Of a stretch of 64,000 bases of DNA, positions 32,904 to 45,900 are shown one piece after another. A model generated the notes under the pieces. It was not told the origin of the DNA and made no database searches. It saw only the letters and a program-made list of their open reading frames with translations. The DNA is taken from the NCBI GenBank assembly GCA_014529385.2, contig CM043944.1, forward strand, positions 78,447,884 through 78,511,883, read 5' to 3'. The stretch comes from Adiantum capillus-veneris. Lineage: Eukaryota > Streptophyta > Polypodiopsida > Polypodiales > Pteridaceae. The position numbers and the translations under genes were made by a program. Within the stretch, counting starts at the first letter, position 1, and each line of letters opens with the position of its first letter.

Positions 32904-32916
32904 GCTCTGATACCAA
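32904..32916 (-). promoter_or_regulatory. Primer-binding site next to the Gyp-B 3' LTR
   Basis: TTGGTATCAGAGC on minus directly follows the LTR end, as at a 5' LTR. Its presence beside a 3' LTR is the sign of a tandem, LTR-sharing arrangement. Confidence 0.85.
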
Positions 32917-34103
<1,187 letters not shown>

Positions 34104-34444
34104 TTACCTCATAGTCTTCCTGGACTATGGGATAGAGAGGATAAAGCCTATTCATTAGTCCTTTTTCTAGCGGGTAGAGGATCCCTATCTTACCCTACGA
34201 CATTATTCTAGAATGGATGACTAATCCATTTGGCGCTTGAGAGCCTAAGCTGTTGCAAGCATGTCTGCATATTAGTCTTATCAATCTTCCATAGTAGAGT
34301 GACAAGCTCTACTTGGTGTTTGGGAGACGTCGTCTCCGCAAACTTGATCTAAGCATGCACACTACTTAACATGTGTGCACAATAAAGAAAAAGAGAGTCT
34401 TATAAGACAAAAACTTTGTTCATTTTAAACATTTGTACATTTGC

Positions 34445-36335
34445 TTACTCTAGGGAAGCAGTGTAAGTATTGACAAGGTTTAGATTATCCTTTAATTGTA
34501 TGCCTTGCATCCATCTAGCATCTTCAAAAGGATAATTCATAAACTTAATAAGATATCATCAGATAGTCTTACCGCCTCTTAATACCTTGTCTTCATGTCG
34601 GAGAATGGACTTGGGCTGCAACACCTCTTCTTGGTCCTTGACCTCCGATGGGTCTTCAATAGTTGGTTCTTGAGGTGGCTCTCCTTTGTAAGGCTTTAGT
34701 AGGCTCACATGGAAAGCATTGTGTATGAGCCAATGGTTGGGCAACTTGAGTTGATAGGCCATCTCATTGATTGATCTAAGAATCTAGAAGGGACCATAGT
34801 ACCTTTTTGCTAACTTAGCATAGTACTTTTGGTGTCCCGTAAGTAGGATTCTTGTCTATTGTGTGCCTTAATCGAGCCTTGGAAAATTTAAGTAAGATCC
34901 AATCATTTTCTTTAAAGGCTTGGGCTCTTCTGTTCTTATCAGCAACAGCCTTTTTCCTTTGTTGTGAGATAGAGATAGCATCCTTGATCTTTTGGAAAGA
35001 TTCTTGTAGGTCTCGGCTATACTCATCTGCAGCAAAGATCTTCCCATGTACTTTGAGTAGCAGGGGACTTTTTTATCTTCCCTCAATTACCTCAAAATGT
35101 GCTTTTCCCGTGGAAGTATGTACAGTGTTATTGTAGGTATACTCCACTAAGGGTAAGTACTTCTCCCATTGGGACCATTGATCTACTTCCGTTACATAGG
35201 CTTTTAGTAGATCAATAATTGTTAGGTTAGCTATTTCACTTTGGCCATCCATTTGCGTGTGATAGGCCAAAGAGAAGTTTAGCCTTGTCCCTAAATTCTC
35301 AAAGAGACCCTTCCAAAAATTAATGGTCATTCTAGGATCTCTATCCGACACTATAGACATTGGCAAGCCATGGTACTTGAAGATTTGTGAAATGAAGAGG
35401 GTTTTCATTTGATGGGCTTTGATAGTCTTTTTGACAAGTTACTGAGCCTGGCTACTATCGTCCATATTCCCGTATTCCCATGGATAGACTTGGGCAATTC
35501 AAAGATAAAATCCATGGATATTCTCTCCCCTCGTGAATTAGGGATTGGCAAAGGTTGAAGCAATCCAGGTTGCTTCCCTCTATCAAACTTCTTCTTTTGG
35601 CATACCACACATTTAGAAACATACTTTTGTATGTTTGCTTTCATGGTAGGCCAATAGAAATATGTTCAATTCCTTTTAGGGTAGAATGAATCCCTCTATG
35701 CTGCACATAAGGAGGAGCATGAGATTCATACATTACTTTCTCACATAGTGAGTTAGTAATGCATAGTCTCTTGCCATAGAGAAGATAACCATCTTGTAAA
35801 GTAAATGGTTCCTCTTTATTCCCTAGTGCAAGGGCTGAAATCACATCTCCAAATTTGCGATCAATAGAATACTCATCTATCATAGAAGATAGATCATTGT
35901 GAGTTGCTATGGAAACTGCATTCACTCTCAATCGTCTTGAGAGTGCATTGGCTACTTGATTATGCTTGCCAGCAATGTGAGCACTTTGAAAATGAAATTG
36001 CGAAAGGAAATTTTTCCATTTCATTTGTTTGGCGGAGAGCTTGGCCTGCATCATGAAGTACTTAAGACTTTGGTGATCCATTCGCAGAATGAAAGGAGTC
36101 CCCAATAAATAGTGCTTCCATGAGTCTAAGACATGTAGAACTGCGAGGAGTTCCTTTAATATATGTCTAGAGCTTGCTCAACGTGGTCGAGCCTTCGACT
36201 TTCATAGGCTATGGCATTCCCTTCTTGGAGCAAAACAGCTCCAAGGCAATAAGCTACAAGGGTCCACCTACTTATTTGATGATAGCCACGTTTTAGGTCA
36301 ATCCTATTGAAGTAGGTGGACCCTTGTAGCTTATC
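34445..36335 (-). pseudogene. Gyp-B polymerase, RNase H to chromodomain
   Basis: On minus this gives RNase H (HIAGKHNQVANALSRRLRV, LGTPFILRMDHQ), the zinc-binding and core integrase (CVVCQKKKFDRGKQ, SMDFIFELP, VSDRDPRM, GQSEIANL), the tail NAFHVSLLKPYKGEPP and a chromodomain-like end (ILRHEDKVLRGGKTI). Integrase retains both Asp and the Glu in their blocks, but frames change near 35400 and 35645. At the upstream end, RNase H (GAVLLQEG region) is joined directly to the RT LKxGYHQI region through a 25-bp inverted filler (36249-36334), so the RT catalytic region is deleted. The remaining RT lies beyond Cop-1 at 41376. Confidence 0.88.
36249..36334. repeat. 25-bp inverted repeat at a deletion junction
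   Basis: 36249-36273 is the exact reverse complement of 36310-36334 (core AGCTACAAGGGTCCACCTAC). The right arm is native RT sequence. The left arm is inserted filler between RNase H and RT sequence. The 36-nt interval is RT sequence. Confidence 0.85.
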
Positions 36336-36339
36336 AAAA

Positions 36340-36457
36340 CAGCTTTAGCACTTAGTCATTTTGTACTCTCTTTTCTGTGAAGAAGAAGAAGAAGATTTCC
36401 ATCTCTGTGTGCTTTGTGCTTGTCTTGTGTAGCTCTCTTGCATCCTCATTCTTTACA
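36340..36457 (+). mobile_element. Truncated 5' LTR of Cop-1
   Basis: These 118 bp match the last part of the 3' LTR (41258-41375) from CAGCTTTAGCACTTAGTC to CATTCTTTACA, with a few differences. The first two-thirds of the LTR and about 20 bp of the host gypsy are missing, so a deletion removed the left end after insertion. Confidence 0.88.
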
Positions 36458-36473
36458 TGGTATCAGAGCTTGG
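36458..36473 (+). promoter_or_regulatory. Primer-binding site of Cop-1
   Basis: TGGTATCAGAGCTTGG follows the LTR immediately and is complementary to the 3' end of initiator tRNA-Met, as in most plant copia elements. Confidence 0.9.
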
Positions 36474-36737
36474 TGCAGGCAAGAGAGGCTAAGATAGAAA
36501 GAGCATCACAATCCCTTCGTTCGCAATCCACGACCAAATGCCAATTTTAGGGGTTTTTCGCACAAGTTTCTGAACAGGTCTCCAAAGTGCAGTATACAGA
36601 GATTTACTGTACAAGTACAGTGGTTGTATGTATGCTTGATTGTGGACACTCGTTGAGTGTAGAAAGCGTTACATGTACCACGATAGCAGGTTCAGCAGGT
36701 TTTTGCAGATTGCATCTATTTTGTCTTAGTGCTTCAA

Positions 36738-38003
36738 GATGTCTGACGGTTTCAGTCAGATTGTTACTGAGAAGCTTGAGAAAAATAACTACCCTGCATA
36801 GAAGTTCAGAATAACAAATTTCCTAAAAGGAAAAGGTTATTAGGACTATGTAGAAGGAGACAATGAAAAGGAACCAGAGATTCCCGACGCAAATGCTACA
36901 ACAGAACAAAGGAAAGCTTTGAGGGACTGGCAACAAGGCCAGAGCAAAGTGATGTATTGGCTTTCTATGAGCATCACAGATGGCATGATGGGCTATCTAC
37001 AGGATGCTGAAACCCCCGCCATTGCATGGAAAAACTTAGGCAGAGTGTTCGAGGTGAACACCAAGGCCAGGAAGCTTCAACTAAAGTTGGAGCTAAATCA
37101 GGTTAAGAGGAACAACCTCTCCATCAATGATTATGCTTTGAAGATCAAGAGTATCACTGAGGCTCTTGGATCTATTAAAGTCTCAGTGGAAGATGATGAC
37201 ATTGTCCGTGCATGCTTGGATGGTCTAGGAGATGAGTATGTACATTTCAGGTCTTCCATGAATACAAGAGACGACATCCCCGTGTTCCAAGATTTGATTT
37301 CTATGCTTATTCTGGAGGATAAGAACCTTGACACATCTTCTTCTCATGGCAGAAATAATTCTGAACAAGCCTTCTATTCTAACTCCAATAGAGGTAGAGG
37401 TAGAGGTCGTGGTCGAGGCCCAAGGGGTTGCAGGGGCCAATTTCTGGAAGGTCAATCAAATCAAAACAATACAGGTGGCAGGGGAAACAGTCTCAAGGCA
37501 GGGGGAGTCAAAGAGGTCGTGGTGCAGGATCAAGTAGGCAGCAACATACTCCAGATAGCAGAGAATGTTGGACTTGTGGTGAAAGAGGTCACATGTCACG
37601 TGACTGTCCAAAGGGAAAAGCAAGTGGAAAGAGAGAACAGGGAAACTATGCATCTACTAGCAGAGATGCAGATGACAGCAAAAACGAGCGCATGTTTGTT
37701 ATGCAGCATGTAATGAATACAATGACTGCAGAGAATTCCACCCAAGATGATGTTTGGTATGTGGATTCAGGTGCCTCTAATCACATGACGTCTCGTGGAG
37801 AGTGGTTTAGAGATATGCGCAAACCAGATGTGTCAGGCTATGTGCAAACAGGAGATGACACAGCTCACCCCATTGCTCATGTAGGGGACATACCTCTAAA
37901 TACGAAGAGTGGGAAATCAAAGTACTTAGCAAATGTACTTCATGTCCCAAACATTACAAAGAATCTTGTTTCTGTTGGACAAATGGTTGAGCAAGGTTTG
38001 TAG
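36738..38003 (+). pseudogene. Cop-1 gag and protease
   Basis: Start at ATG 36738 (MSDGFSQIVTEKLEKNNYPA). The gag domain is of the plant copia UBN2 type: LRDWQQGQSKVMYWLSMSI, AWKNLGRVFEV, LELNQVKRNNLSINDYALKI and LILEDKNL. An RGRGRGRG segment follows, then a frameshift at about 37430, a CCHC knuckle (CWTCGERGHMSRDCP) and the copia protease block WYVDSGASNHMTSRGEW. Two TAG codons in the first 40 codons stand where Trp is likely, and a TAG lies at 38001-38003. The element would have encoded one polyprotein. Confidence 0.9.
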
Positions 38004-38741
38004 GTTCGCTTCAATCCGAATGGCTGTTATGTAGAAGATTTCCAGAATGGCTGTAAGCTGATCACAGAGGGCAAATGTGTGGGCAGAATGTTTACACTGA
38101 ATGTAGACATGCCTGAGGTAAAAGCTGCATTATTTGCACAGGGCACAGGTGTTGTGGCTGATGTTGACATTTGGCACAAACGCATTGGCCATGTCAATGA
38201 GCAGAGATTGCGCAGCATGCAATCAAAACAGATTGTAAAAGGTTTGCCCAAATTCAAGGTGGATGGTATGCATAAAGTGTGTGCAGCATGCCAGTTTGGA
38301 AAACAGTCAAAGGGCTCATTTCCACATGAGCGCAATGTATGTAAAAATCCACTTGAGGTGGTGCACACAGATGTTTGGGGTCCAACCGATACTGCAAGTA
38401 TACATGGTTGCAGGTATTATGTCTCTTTCATTGATGACCATACAAGGAAAGTATGGGTCTACTTCATGCGTAACAAAAGTGAAGTGTTTGGTCACTTTCA
38501 AGACTTCAAAGTCATGATTGAGAAGGAGACAGATATGCAAATCAAGACAATGAGGTCAGATGGAGGGGGAGAGTACTTCTCCAATGATTTTTCAGATTTT
38601 CTGCGAATGCATGGTATACGTAGGCAGTTTACATGCAGATATACTCCACAACAGAATGGGGTCGCAGAAATGAAAAACAGGCACATTGCAGAGGTTGCAC
38701 GTGCATTGATGAATGAGAAGAAAATGCCTCATCATTTCTAG
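38004..38741 (+). pseudogene. Cop-1 GAG-pre-integrase and integrase core
   Basis: It continues in frame after the TAG: WHKRIGHVNEQRLRSMQ (the GAG-pre-integrase His block), CAACQFGKQSKGSFP, then the core with HTDVWGPTDT, YYVSFIDDHTRKVWVYF, SDGGGEY and TPQQNGVAEMKNRHI. The D, D and E of a copia integrase are all present. The frame stops at a TAG in HHF-stop-AEAVN, where copia elements have Trp (TGG to TAG). Confidence 0.92.
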
Positions 38742-41081
38742 GCTGAAGCCGTAAATACAGTTGTGTACATTATGAACACCTACAGCTGCGGTGCATGATG
38801 TAACACCTGAGGAAAAGTTTACAGGTACAAAGCCTGTTTGGCACACTTGAAAGTGTTTGGCTGCATAGCTTACATGCATGTACCAGATGAGTTGCGTAGG
38901 AAATTGGATCCTAAAGCAGAGAAATGTATTCTTGTGGGATATTCCCTTGAACAAAAGGGGTACAGGTGCTACAATCCTACTACACAAGAATTACGAGTGA
39001 GCAGAGATGTAGTCTTTGATGAGATGAGCAGCTGGTACAGTAATGCACATGGCACTATTGGGGCTGATGTAAAAGATGATGTGGTTGTACAAAATGTGAG
39101 GCCACAGTCACAGGTTTTGAGTGGACCACAAGAGTCCTCTTCTCGTGGCTCTGTTGAGAAACCATGGAACGGTAGACTATGTACGCAGGTTACTCCACCA
39201 ACAGGTACAGGGAATGTATCACGAAAAGGAAAGGAAAAGGTTGATGAACCTCCCTTTATGGCTGATGCATCATCAGGTTTTTCACATGTAGACATGGATT
39301 CAGATGGTTCTGAACAAAGTCTTGATGAGGAATTTGGAATTCCGGCTGTCAGGACACCTGGTGTAAGGAAAGTACAAGAAGATGCTAGAGGGCAAAGGAG
39401 TGACCCAGGACCGCGCAGATCTAATAGAGTCAGAAATCCAGTTCAGAAATTGACTTATGATGGGTATCTAGCGCCTAACCAAGCCTACATGGCTAAGGTG
39501 ATACAGGATGTGGAGCCCACATGTTTTGAGGATGCAGTTGGAAATGTGCATTGGGATGATGCAATGAATGAAGAGATGGCCGCATTGGAAGCAAACGACA
39601 CATGGGAGTTGGTGCCATTGCCAAGTGGCAAGAAAGCTATTGGCTGTAAATGGGTGTATAAAACCAAGCATAAGTCTGATGGTAACATTGAGCGTCACAA
39701 GGCAAGGCTGGTCGCAAAGGGTTATGCACAGACGTATGGCGTAGACTATGAGGAGACCTTTGCTCCAGTGGCAAAGATGGCGACTGTGAGAGCTGTCATA
39801 GCAGTGGCTGCATCTAGAGGATGGATTATGCATCAAATGGATGTAAAGAATGCCTTCTTGAATGGTGAGTTGCAAGAGGAAGTGTATATGGATCAGCCAC
39901 CTGGTTATGTCGATCCAGGTTACCCAGATTATGTATGCAGACTTCTCAAAGCTTTGTATGGTTTGAAGCAGGGCTCTAGAGCATGGTATGACAGGATTGC
40001 CAAGTATCTTGTCAGTATTGGTTTTAGGAGAGCTCATGCTGATCATTCACTCTATGTATGTGAGAGTGATGTGGGGATTGTGGTCATTACCATATATGTA
40101 GATGACCTTATTATTGTTGGTGACAATGCTATGGAGATTGACCATATGAAGGGTCTTCTCAAACGGGAGTTTGAAATGAAAGATTTAGGCGAGTTGCGCT
40201 ACTTTCTTGGCATTGAGGTGATCAGGACTCCAGAGGGTGTATGGCTATCACAGAGACAGTATGCTTTGGACATGTTGTCAAAGTATGGTATGGCTGATTG
40301 TAAGCCAATTTCTATTCCCTTGGATGTGAATGCAAAGCTGAGTGCAGAGAAGGGTGATGTTGTTGAGGATGTCAATATGTACAGGAAGATGGTGGGTAGT
40401 CTAATCTACTTGACTATCACGAGGCCAGACTTGAGCTACACAGTAGGCTTGGAGAGTCAGTTCATGCAGCTTCCGAGGAAGCCACATTTGGATGGAGTAC
40501 GACGCACACTTAGGTATGTGCAAGGGACTCTTGACTACGCATTGTTCTATGCAGCAGATGCACCATTAGCATTGTATGGGTATACAGATGCAGATTGGGT
40601 AGGTAGCATTGTTAATAGGAGATCTACGAGTGGCTTCATGTTCTCTTTTGGGAGTGCTGCTGTTACTTGGAGCAGCAAAAAGCAGCCTACGGTTGCTTTA
40701 TCGAGCACAGAGGCCGAGTACAGAGGTGCAACAGTTGCGGCGTGCGAGGTAGCTTGGCTACGCACATTACTTGAGGACTTGGGAGTGCAGGTGGACCAGC
40801 AGATTGTCATTCATTGTGACAACCTCAGCAGCATGCAGTTGGCTAGGAACCCAGTGTTCCATGCTAGGACCAAACACATAGAGGTTCATTACCACTACGT
40901 TCAAGAGTGAGTGTTGGCGGGCGACATCGACTTGGTCTACGTCAGCACAGAGGAGCAGATAGCGGATATCTTTACCAAGGCCCTCGGAGCTGAGAAGCTT
41001 CAACGTTTCCGGACTATGCTTGGACTCTGCAACATGCAGAGCTCGAGGGGGAGTGTTGAGATGTCGAGCTCTACACCTTGA
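38742..41081 (+). pseudogene. Cop-1 reverse transcriptase and RNase H
   Basis: Most is one 690-codon frame (38838-40910). It includes the integrase tail (LKVFGCIAYMHVP), RT entry (WDDAMNEEMAALEANDTWEL, GCKWVYKTKHKSDGNIERHK), the DVKNAFLNGELQEEVYM block, catalytic YVDDLIIVGD, and RNase H (TDADWVGSIVNRRSTSG, VALSSTEAEYRGA, HCDNLSSMQLARNPVFHARTK). A gap around 38760-38840 is frameshifted. A TGA at 40908-40910 cuts before DLVYVSTEEQIADIFTKAL, the usual last block. Near-intact, but stops bar a full polyprotein. Confidence 0.93.
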
Positions 41082-41375
41082 GCTGGCATCCACTACGGGT
41101 CTTGGCCGCTTACGGCATTTACTCACTAGCGCGTTAGGTGACCGACACGGAGGATCTCTGCCAATGATTCTACAGTTGGACTACACTTATAGTGCCATCC
41201 TAGTACGCTTCTAGCGAGTTCACACTTAGTGACCACATGTACATATGTGCTACTTTTCAGCTTTAGCACTTAGTCATTTTGTACTCTCTTTTCTGTGAAG
41301 AAGAAAAAGAAGCTTTCCATCTCTGTGTGCTTTGTGCTTGTCTTGTGTAGCTCTCTTGCATCCTCATTCTTTACA
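41054..41375 (+). mobile_element. 3' LTR of Cop-1
   Basis: 322 bp from TGTTGAGATGTC to ATTCTTTACA, preceded by the polypurine tract GAGGGGGAG (41045-41053). The junction with the host gypsy RT is at 41376. Comparison with the 5' remnant shows few differences over 118 bp, suggesting a relatively young insertion. Confidence 0.92.
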
Positions 41376-41830
41376 CGGGAAACCTATTCTTGATAGTGAT
41401 CCTATTTAATGCTCTATAGTCAACACACATACGATATGTGGCGTCTTTCTTTTGCACTAATAACACAAGTGAACAAAATGGAGATGAGCTAGGTCTAACC
41501 ATGCCCTTTTCAAGTAACTCATGCACTTGCCGCATAATCTCCTCTTGTTGAGCTTGAGAAACTCTATAAGGAGGTTTATTAGGCGGTGAACTTCCTGGAA
41601 GAAGTTCAATTGCATGGTCATCATTGCCTTGTTTAAGAGGTAGTTCACAAGGGATGTTGTCAATAAAGACATCTTGAAACCCCTCGAGAAAATTGGATAA
41701 CTCTAATTACTTCTTATTATTTATATTTTCTTTTGCTAAAGCATTAGGTTCATTTTGAGAATCTTTAACAAAAATCATGTACATAGAAATAGAGCTCTTT
41801 ATTGACTTATTGAAAGCTTGCGTATGTACA
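41376..41830 (-). pseudogene. Gyp-B reverse transcriptase, N-terminal part
   Basis: The minus strand gives DVFIDNIPCELPLKQGNDDH-like linker, [31 protein letters not shown] and the [11 protein letters not shown] region, ending at the Cop-1 insertion (IKNRFPV). A stop lies near 41708. The rest of the RT is on the other side of Cop-1 and lacks the catalytic region. Confidence 0.85.
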
Positions 41831-42590
41831 ATGGGTATGGTGTTACCCATTTCCTTAGCATCTATGTACATATCTTTTTCTCTAAATCTAAAGTAGATTC
41901 TCCTTTAGGAAATTTAACATTGGCAGCCATGCGATCAAACCATGGTGCCCCTAGAATTACATCCTCGTGCTTGAGAGGAGAGATAAAGAAGTACTTTTTA
42001 TCCACATAGAGTTTGGACATGGAACCTCAATTTTTGGATTAAGGGAGTGACTGAAGCTTCTTGCCCCTTGCAAGCACCATCTGCGGGTAGGACATCTCCC
42101 ATCTCATAGTCTTGGATGCCTAGCTTGGTGGCCAACTCTGTGAATATGAAATGTGAGTAGAACCAAGGTCAAAGAGAATAAAAGCATCATGTTCTCTTAC
42201 CTTTCCCCAAGCATGGCAGAGAGGAGAACCTTTGTGGTGAGCTTCCTCTTCTTGGATTTCGACCAAGGTAGCTCTAGGAGGCTCATGGCGGTTGTTCTTT
42301 TGGGGACAAGCACGGTACGGATGCCCTTGCTTGCCGCACTTGAAACAACGGTTATCCTTGTGATAACGCTCAAGATCTTCAGGAGAGAGTTTATTTTTGC
42401 CTTTATAAACTCCCTTCTCTTTAGCTTTGTTGTTATTGGAATTGCGCTTAGGAGACTTTTGGACATTGTCCTTCCCCTTAGGCTCATTGAAGCCCTTGTT
42501 TTTCATGGGCTTAGAATTTCTCTTAGCCCCTGTTTGGAAATTGATTCGAGAAGCCACCATAGTATGGTGTATAACCGCAGATATGGTGCG
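41831..42590 (-). pseudogene. Gyp-B protease and gag zinc knuckle
   Basis: It encodes the gag end (AVIHHTMVASRINFQTGAK), CCHC knuckle CFKCGKQGHPYRACP, and a protease with active-site block LFDLGSTH followed by a frameshift (ISYSQS) instead of NFISIEL. GAPWFDRMAANVKFP follows in another frame. The G in FDxGST is kept but P is L. This copy is inactive. Confidence 0.85.
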
Positions 42591-43776
42591 TGGCATACTC
42601 CACCATTTCTTCAGTTAAGCCAGCACAAAATTGTTGTTTTTGCTCTCCAAAATCCATCTTTTTGAAGACGGTGGCTTTGAGATGTAAATCCCAAAACTTG
42701 TCTACATATTTGTGAATGGATTCGTAGGGAGAGAGCTTCAAGATTTTCCATTCGGTGAGTACTTTGTCTTTGGCATCGGTGGCAAAAAACTGCTTCATAA
42801 TGGAAGCTCTTAAAGCTTTCCATGTTCGTGGAGCTTCATCGTTGGCCCGTACGCTAGACCACCATTGCCTGGTGGACTTTTGAAAGTGCATAGCTACATG
42901 GTGTAGCTTAGAGGACTCCCTGACCTGAAGCCCTCATCTCCTAACGTCGGATCGAATTGTTGGATTAAGGCCAAGACTTTGTCCGTAGCACTAAAGGTGC
43001 CATCGTAGGTAAGGAAAGAGATGCTCTTTTCTCCCTCTTTGAACTTCTTGAGCTTCCACGTGGCATAGGATTTCTTATGGACTCTTCTTTTTTATGGTTC
43101 AAAAGTTGCACCATTTCTTTCTTCAAAAGATGAATTTGAGGAAGATGGAGAAGAGGGTGACCTCTTTCTCGCCTTTTTCTTGCCTTGGTCTTCCTTGTTG
43201 GAACTATCATTTTCTTCATAAGAGGAACATGATGAAGAAGATGGAGAAGAGGATGACCTCTTTCTCGCCTTTTTCTTCTCTTTCTTTTTTTCATCCCTCT
43301 TTGAATTATGTTGTGGAGAAGTGTGCGATGTTCTTCTCCATTTAGGAGGTAATGAAGAGTGTTTTTCCCACCGTCTTCGTGGAGCCATCTCCGCCGATGT
43401 GGCAGGAGACTCACTTCTTTCTCGCTCCTTTGGTGGGGGCTCTTGAGTTCTCCTTTGAGAAGGAGATGTGTCATCAAAAGAAAATTTTTGAGCCCTTCGT
43501 ATGGATCCTCTTCTTCTTCCCGAATTGGAGAGAGGCCTCTTTTGGGAGTCTCGCAAGGAGGCTTCCTAGGTACTCTCTCGTCATGGTGGGGAGTTTGGAG
43601 AATCCAATGAGCACGAAGCTGTCGTTGCACTTCACTTTGGAGGGATGGATTCCCATGGCTTGTTGAAGCCTAGAAACAAGGTAGTTAACAAGCATAGGGG
43701 CATCATTACTAGCCTTCTCATTAGCAAAATCAAAGTTATCAACATTAATTTCACTCTCTCTACTATTGTCAGCCGT
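42591..43776 (-). pseudogene. Gyp-B gag
   Basis: The region homologous to the Gyp-A start reads ACG instead of ATG at 43774-43776 (ACGGCTGACAATAG), so the start codon is lost. The order is VNYLVSRLQQAMG, SPIREEE, the duplicated KKKARKRSSSSPSSSS and KKKARKRSPSSPSSS blocks, then SISFLTYDGTF. The capsid-like domain deleted in Gyp-A follows: RQWWSSVRANDEAPRTWKAL, LSPYESIHKYVDKFWDLHLK and KQQFCAGLTEEMVEYATHH. This is the retrotransposon gag (RTE-type) fold that builds particles. Several frameshifts are present. Confidence 0.85.
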
Positions 43777-44181
43777 TCTAACAACTTTTAGGTGTAAACT
43801 TTTTTAGGTATACTTTGGCACTTCAAGCCCTAGTTGCTACTCCTCTTTACCCCTTTAGAAAAGCACTCAAGCTACTATACCTGTGGCTCAAATACCGTTA
43901 ATTGCAAGGAATAGAAGAGAGGGTCTTTCAACACCAAAATAACACCGGCTCCTGTCAAGCTTCTAATAGCTCAGTAGTGGTTAAAGCCATAGGCAAGATC
44001 CGTAGGACTCCACTATTAAGACCATAGCTCTCGACGGTGATGCCCCGTTATCTGCACGAAGGTAGGCGCACTGCAAGGCTGAAAAATCCCTATTCTACTT
44101 ACTCGATTGCAATTAATAATACCAACCATTTATAGCTAGCTTGAGGACCTCCCTTCTTGAGCAAGAAAAGACAAACCTTGT
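43777..44181 (-). other. Gyp-B 5' leader
   Basis: Untranslated leader matching those at 14515-14918 and 32506-32903. No ORF is supported. Confidence 0.7.
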
Positions 44182-44194
44182 GCTCTGATACCAA
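44182..44194 (-). promoter_or_regulatory. Primer-binding site of Gyp-B
   Basis: TTGGTATCAGAGC on the minus strand, immediately inside the 5' LTR. Confidence 0.9.
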
Positions 44195-44826
44195 TGTAAC
44201 ATTTAATGGCCTAGTAACTTGTGTGTAGCGGAAAATAGCATGAACATAGTGAGAATTTCATTAGAATAGATTCCTAGTGAGCATAACAAGAGTTCTTGGG
44301 TGGAGAGAGAGCAACAAAAAGCATAACACCTAGTTAGATAGGCATGAACAATACTTCAAAAGAGAGAGAAATTAAGCTATTGACAATGGATTTACATGGA
44401 GCGGGTCCCCCCTCCAAAAGGCTTTGTATTATAAATTTCCCCCATCAAGAGAGACATTTTATAACACAATTCTTTATGTTCCTTCAATAACTAGCTAGTG
44501 CAATGAAGATGGAAGATTCAAGCACTAAGCAAAACACTTATAAAACACAACATCAAGTCCCTCATGGTTTTAGACCCAAGATCTCACACACCTTCGAAGA
44601 TGGTGAGAGGTAGCGGGGTATGAGAGTAGATTGAGAGGAAGAAGGAGTAGTCTTACGAGAAAGATGTACATCTCCTCACATAATCACTCATATTAGCATA
44701 GAATAGCTTAGTAATTAGCATGGTAGAGGAGATGAGCATGCATTGAAGTTGGCTCTTGGTTGGATTTGCATCACAAAGACTAGAGTTGTTGGTGTAGGCT
44801 CCCAGACGATAAGCTTTCCATTGAAG

Positions 44827-44904
<78 letters not shown>

Positions 44905-45422
44905 TCTTATTGCTTCACACATGAGCTAGTGTGAGTGTGTGTGTCATAATGCCTTGAGAAATTCAGCCCCCTCTCTTTCTCTTGGTCGACCCCTCATGCA
45001 AATTACTCATGTTGACACCCCATTGGACCTCTCCCAGCTTAGCCAATGAAATTAAGTAGCATAAGTGATAGCCTTCTGACATGTGTCCCCCTTTCCCCTT
45101 TTGTGAGATCTTTAGGTAATTAATTAATGCAAATAAACTCTCATTGGGCCCCTTTGTCTTCTGGCCAATAGGAATCAGGCAAGCCATTGGGCTGTTGAAT
45201 GCTCATTGGACCCCTTGGGAGACTGTCCAATAGTCTTCTAGAGAGCTTAATTCTTATTGGTTCTTTTATTAAGTGTTTTTAAATTAATTAAACTAGATTT
45301 ACTCTAGCCTAATTCTCATTGGTCCACCTCCATGGCCATCCAATAGGATTTGAGTGCACCTTGTGGGCATCTAGGCTAGGGAGCTGACATGTGTCCCTCA
45401 TTCCCTTTGTGTAAAGGAAGCT

Positions 45423-45520
<98 letters not shown>

Positions 45521-45900
45521 TTTCTCTCTCATCCCCTACTTGCAAGGCTCGCCCCCTCCTTTGTAGGAGTTTTGAAAGACTTTTTGGTATACACACAAAG
45601 CATCCAATTTCCCTAGTGCTTGACCTTTGGACACAACCTTTGAATTTTGGAACTTTAGCATTTTGAAAGTCTTAATGGGCTGAATCTTAGGGTCTTTGAA
45701 GCCCATTGTTGCACATTTCTCTTTTGTAGATGCCCCCCCCTCTTTGGATCCCTATTTTTTCTCCTTTGGATCCCTATTGTGGCCGGTCTGCTAGCTTAAC
45801 CAATATTCTAGATTTTTCTCCCCTAGCACTTCCCCATATTAAATGATCAATTTAACCTAAGAAAACCATTTAGGAGAATTAGATATTAGTTATTATGACA
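44195..45900 (-). mobile_element. 5' LTR of Gyp-B
   Basis: 1706 bp on minus, from TGTCATAATAACTAATATC (45900) to AAATGTTACA (44195). It carries a GA tract at 44830-44900 and (TG)44 at 45429-45516, at the same LTR positions as tracts of different length in the other LTRs. Right of it the ParB-methyltransferase exon resumes at 45901. Confidence 0.93.

Noticed and set aside
36460-36475. tRNA gene fragment
   Set aside because: The match to initiator tRNA-Met is only the short primer-binding site of a retrotransposon.
38027-39295. Minus-strand ORFs within Cop-1
   Set aside because: Shadows of the well-supported + strand polyprotein.
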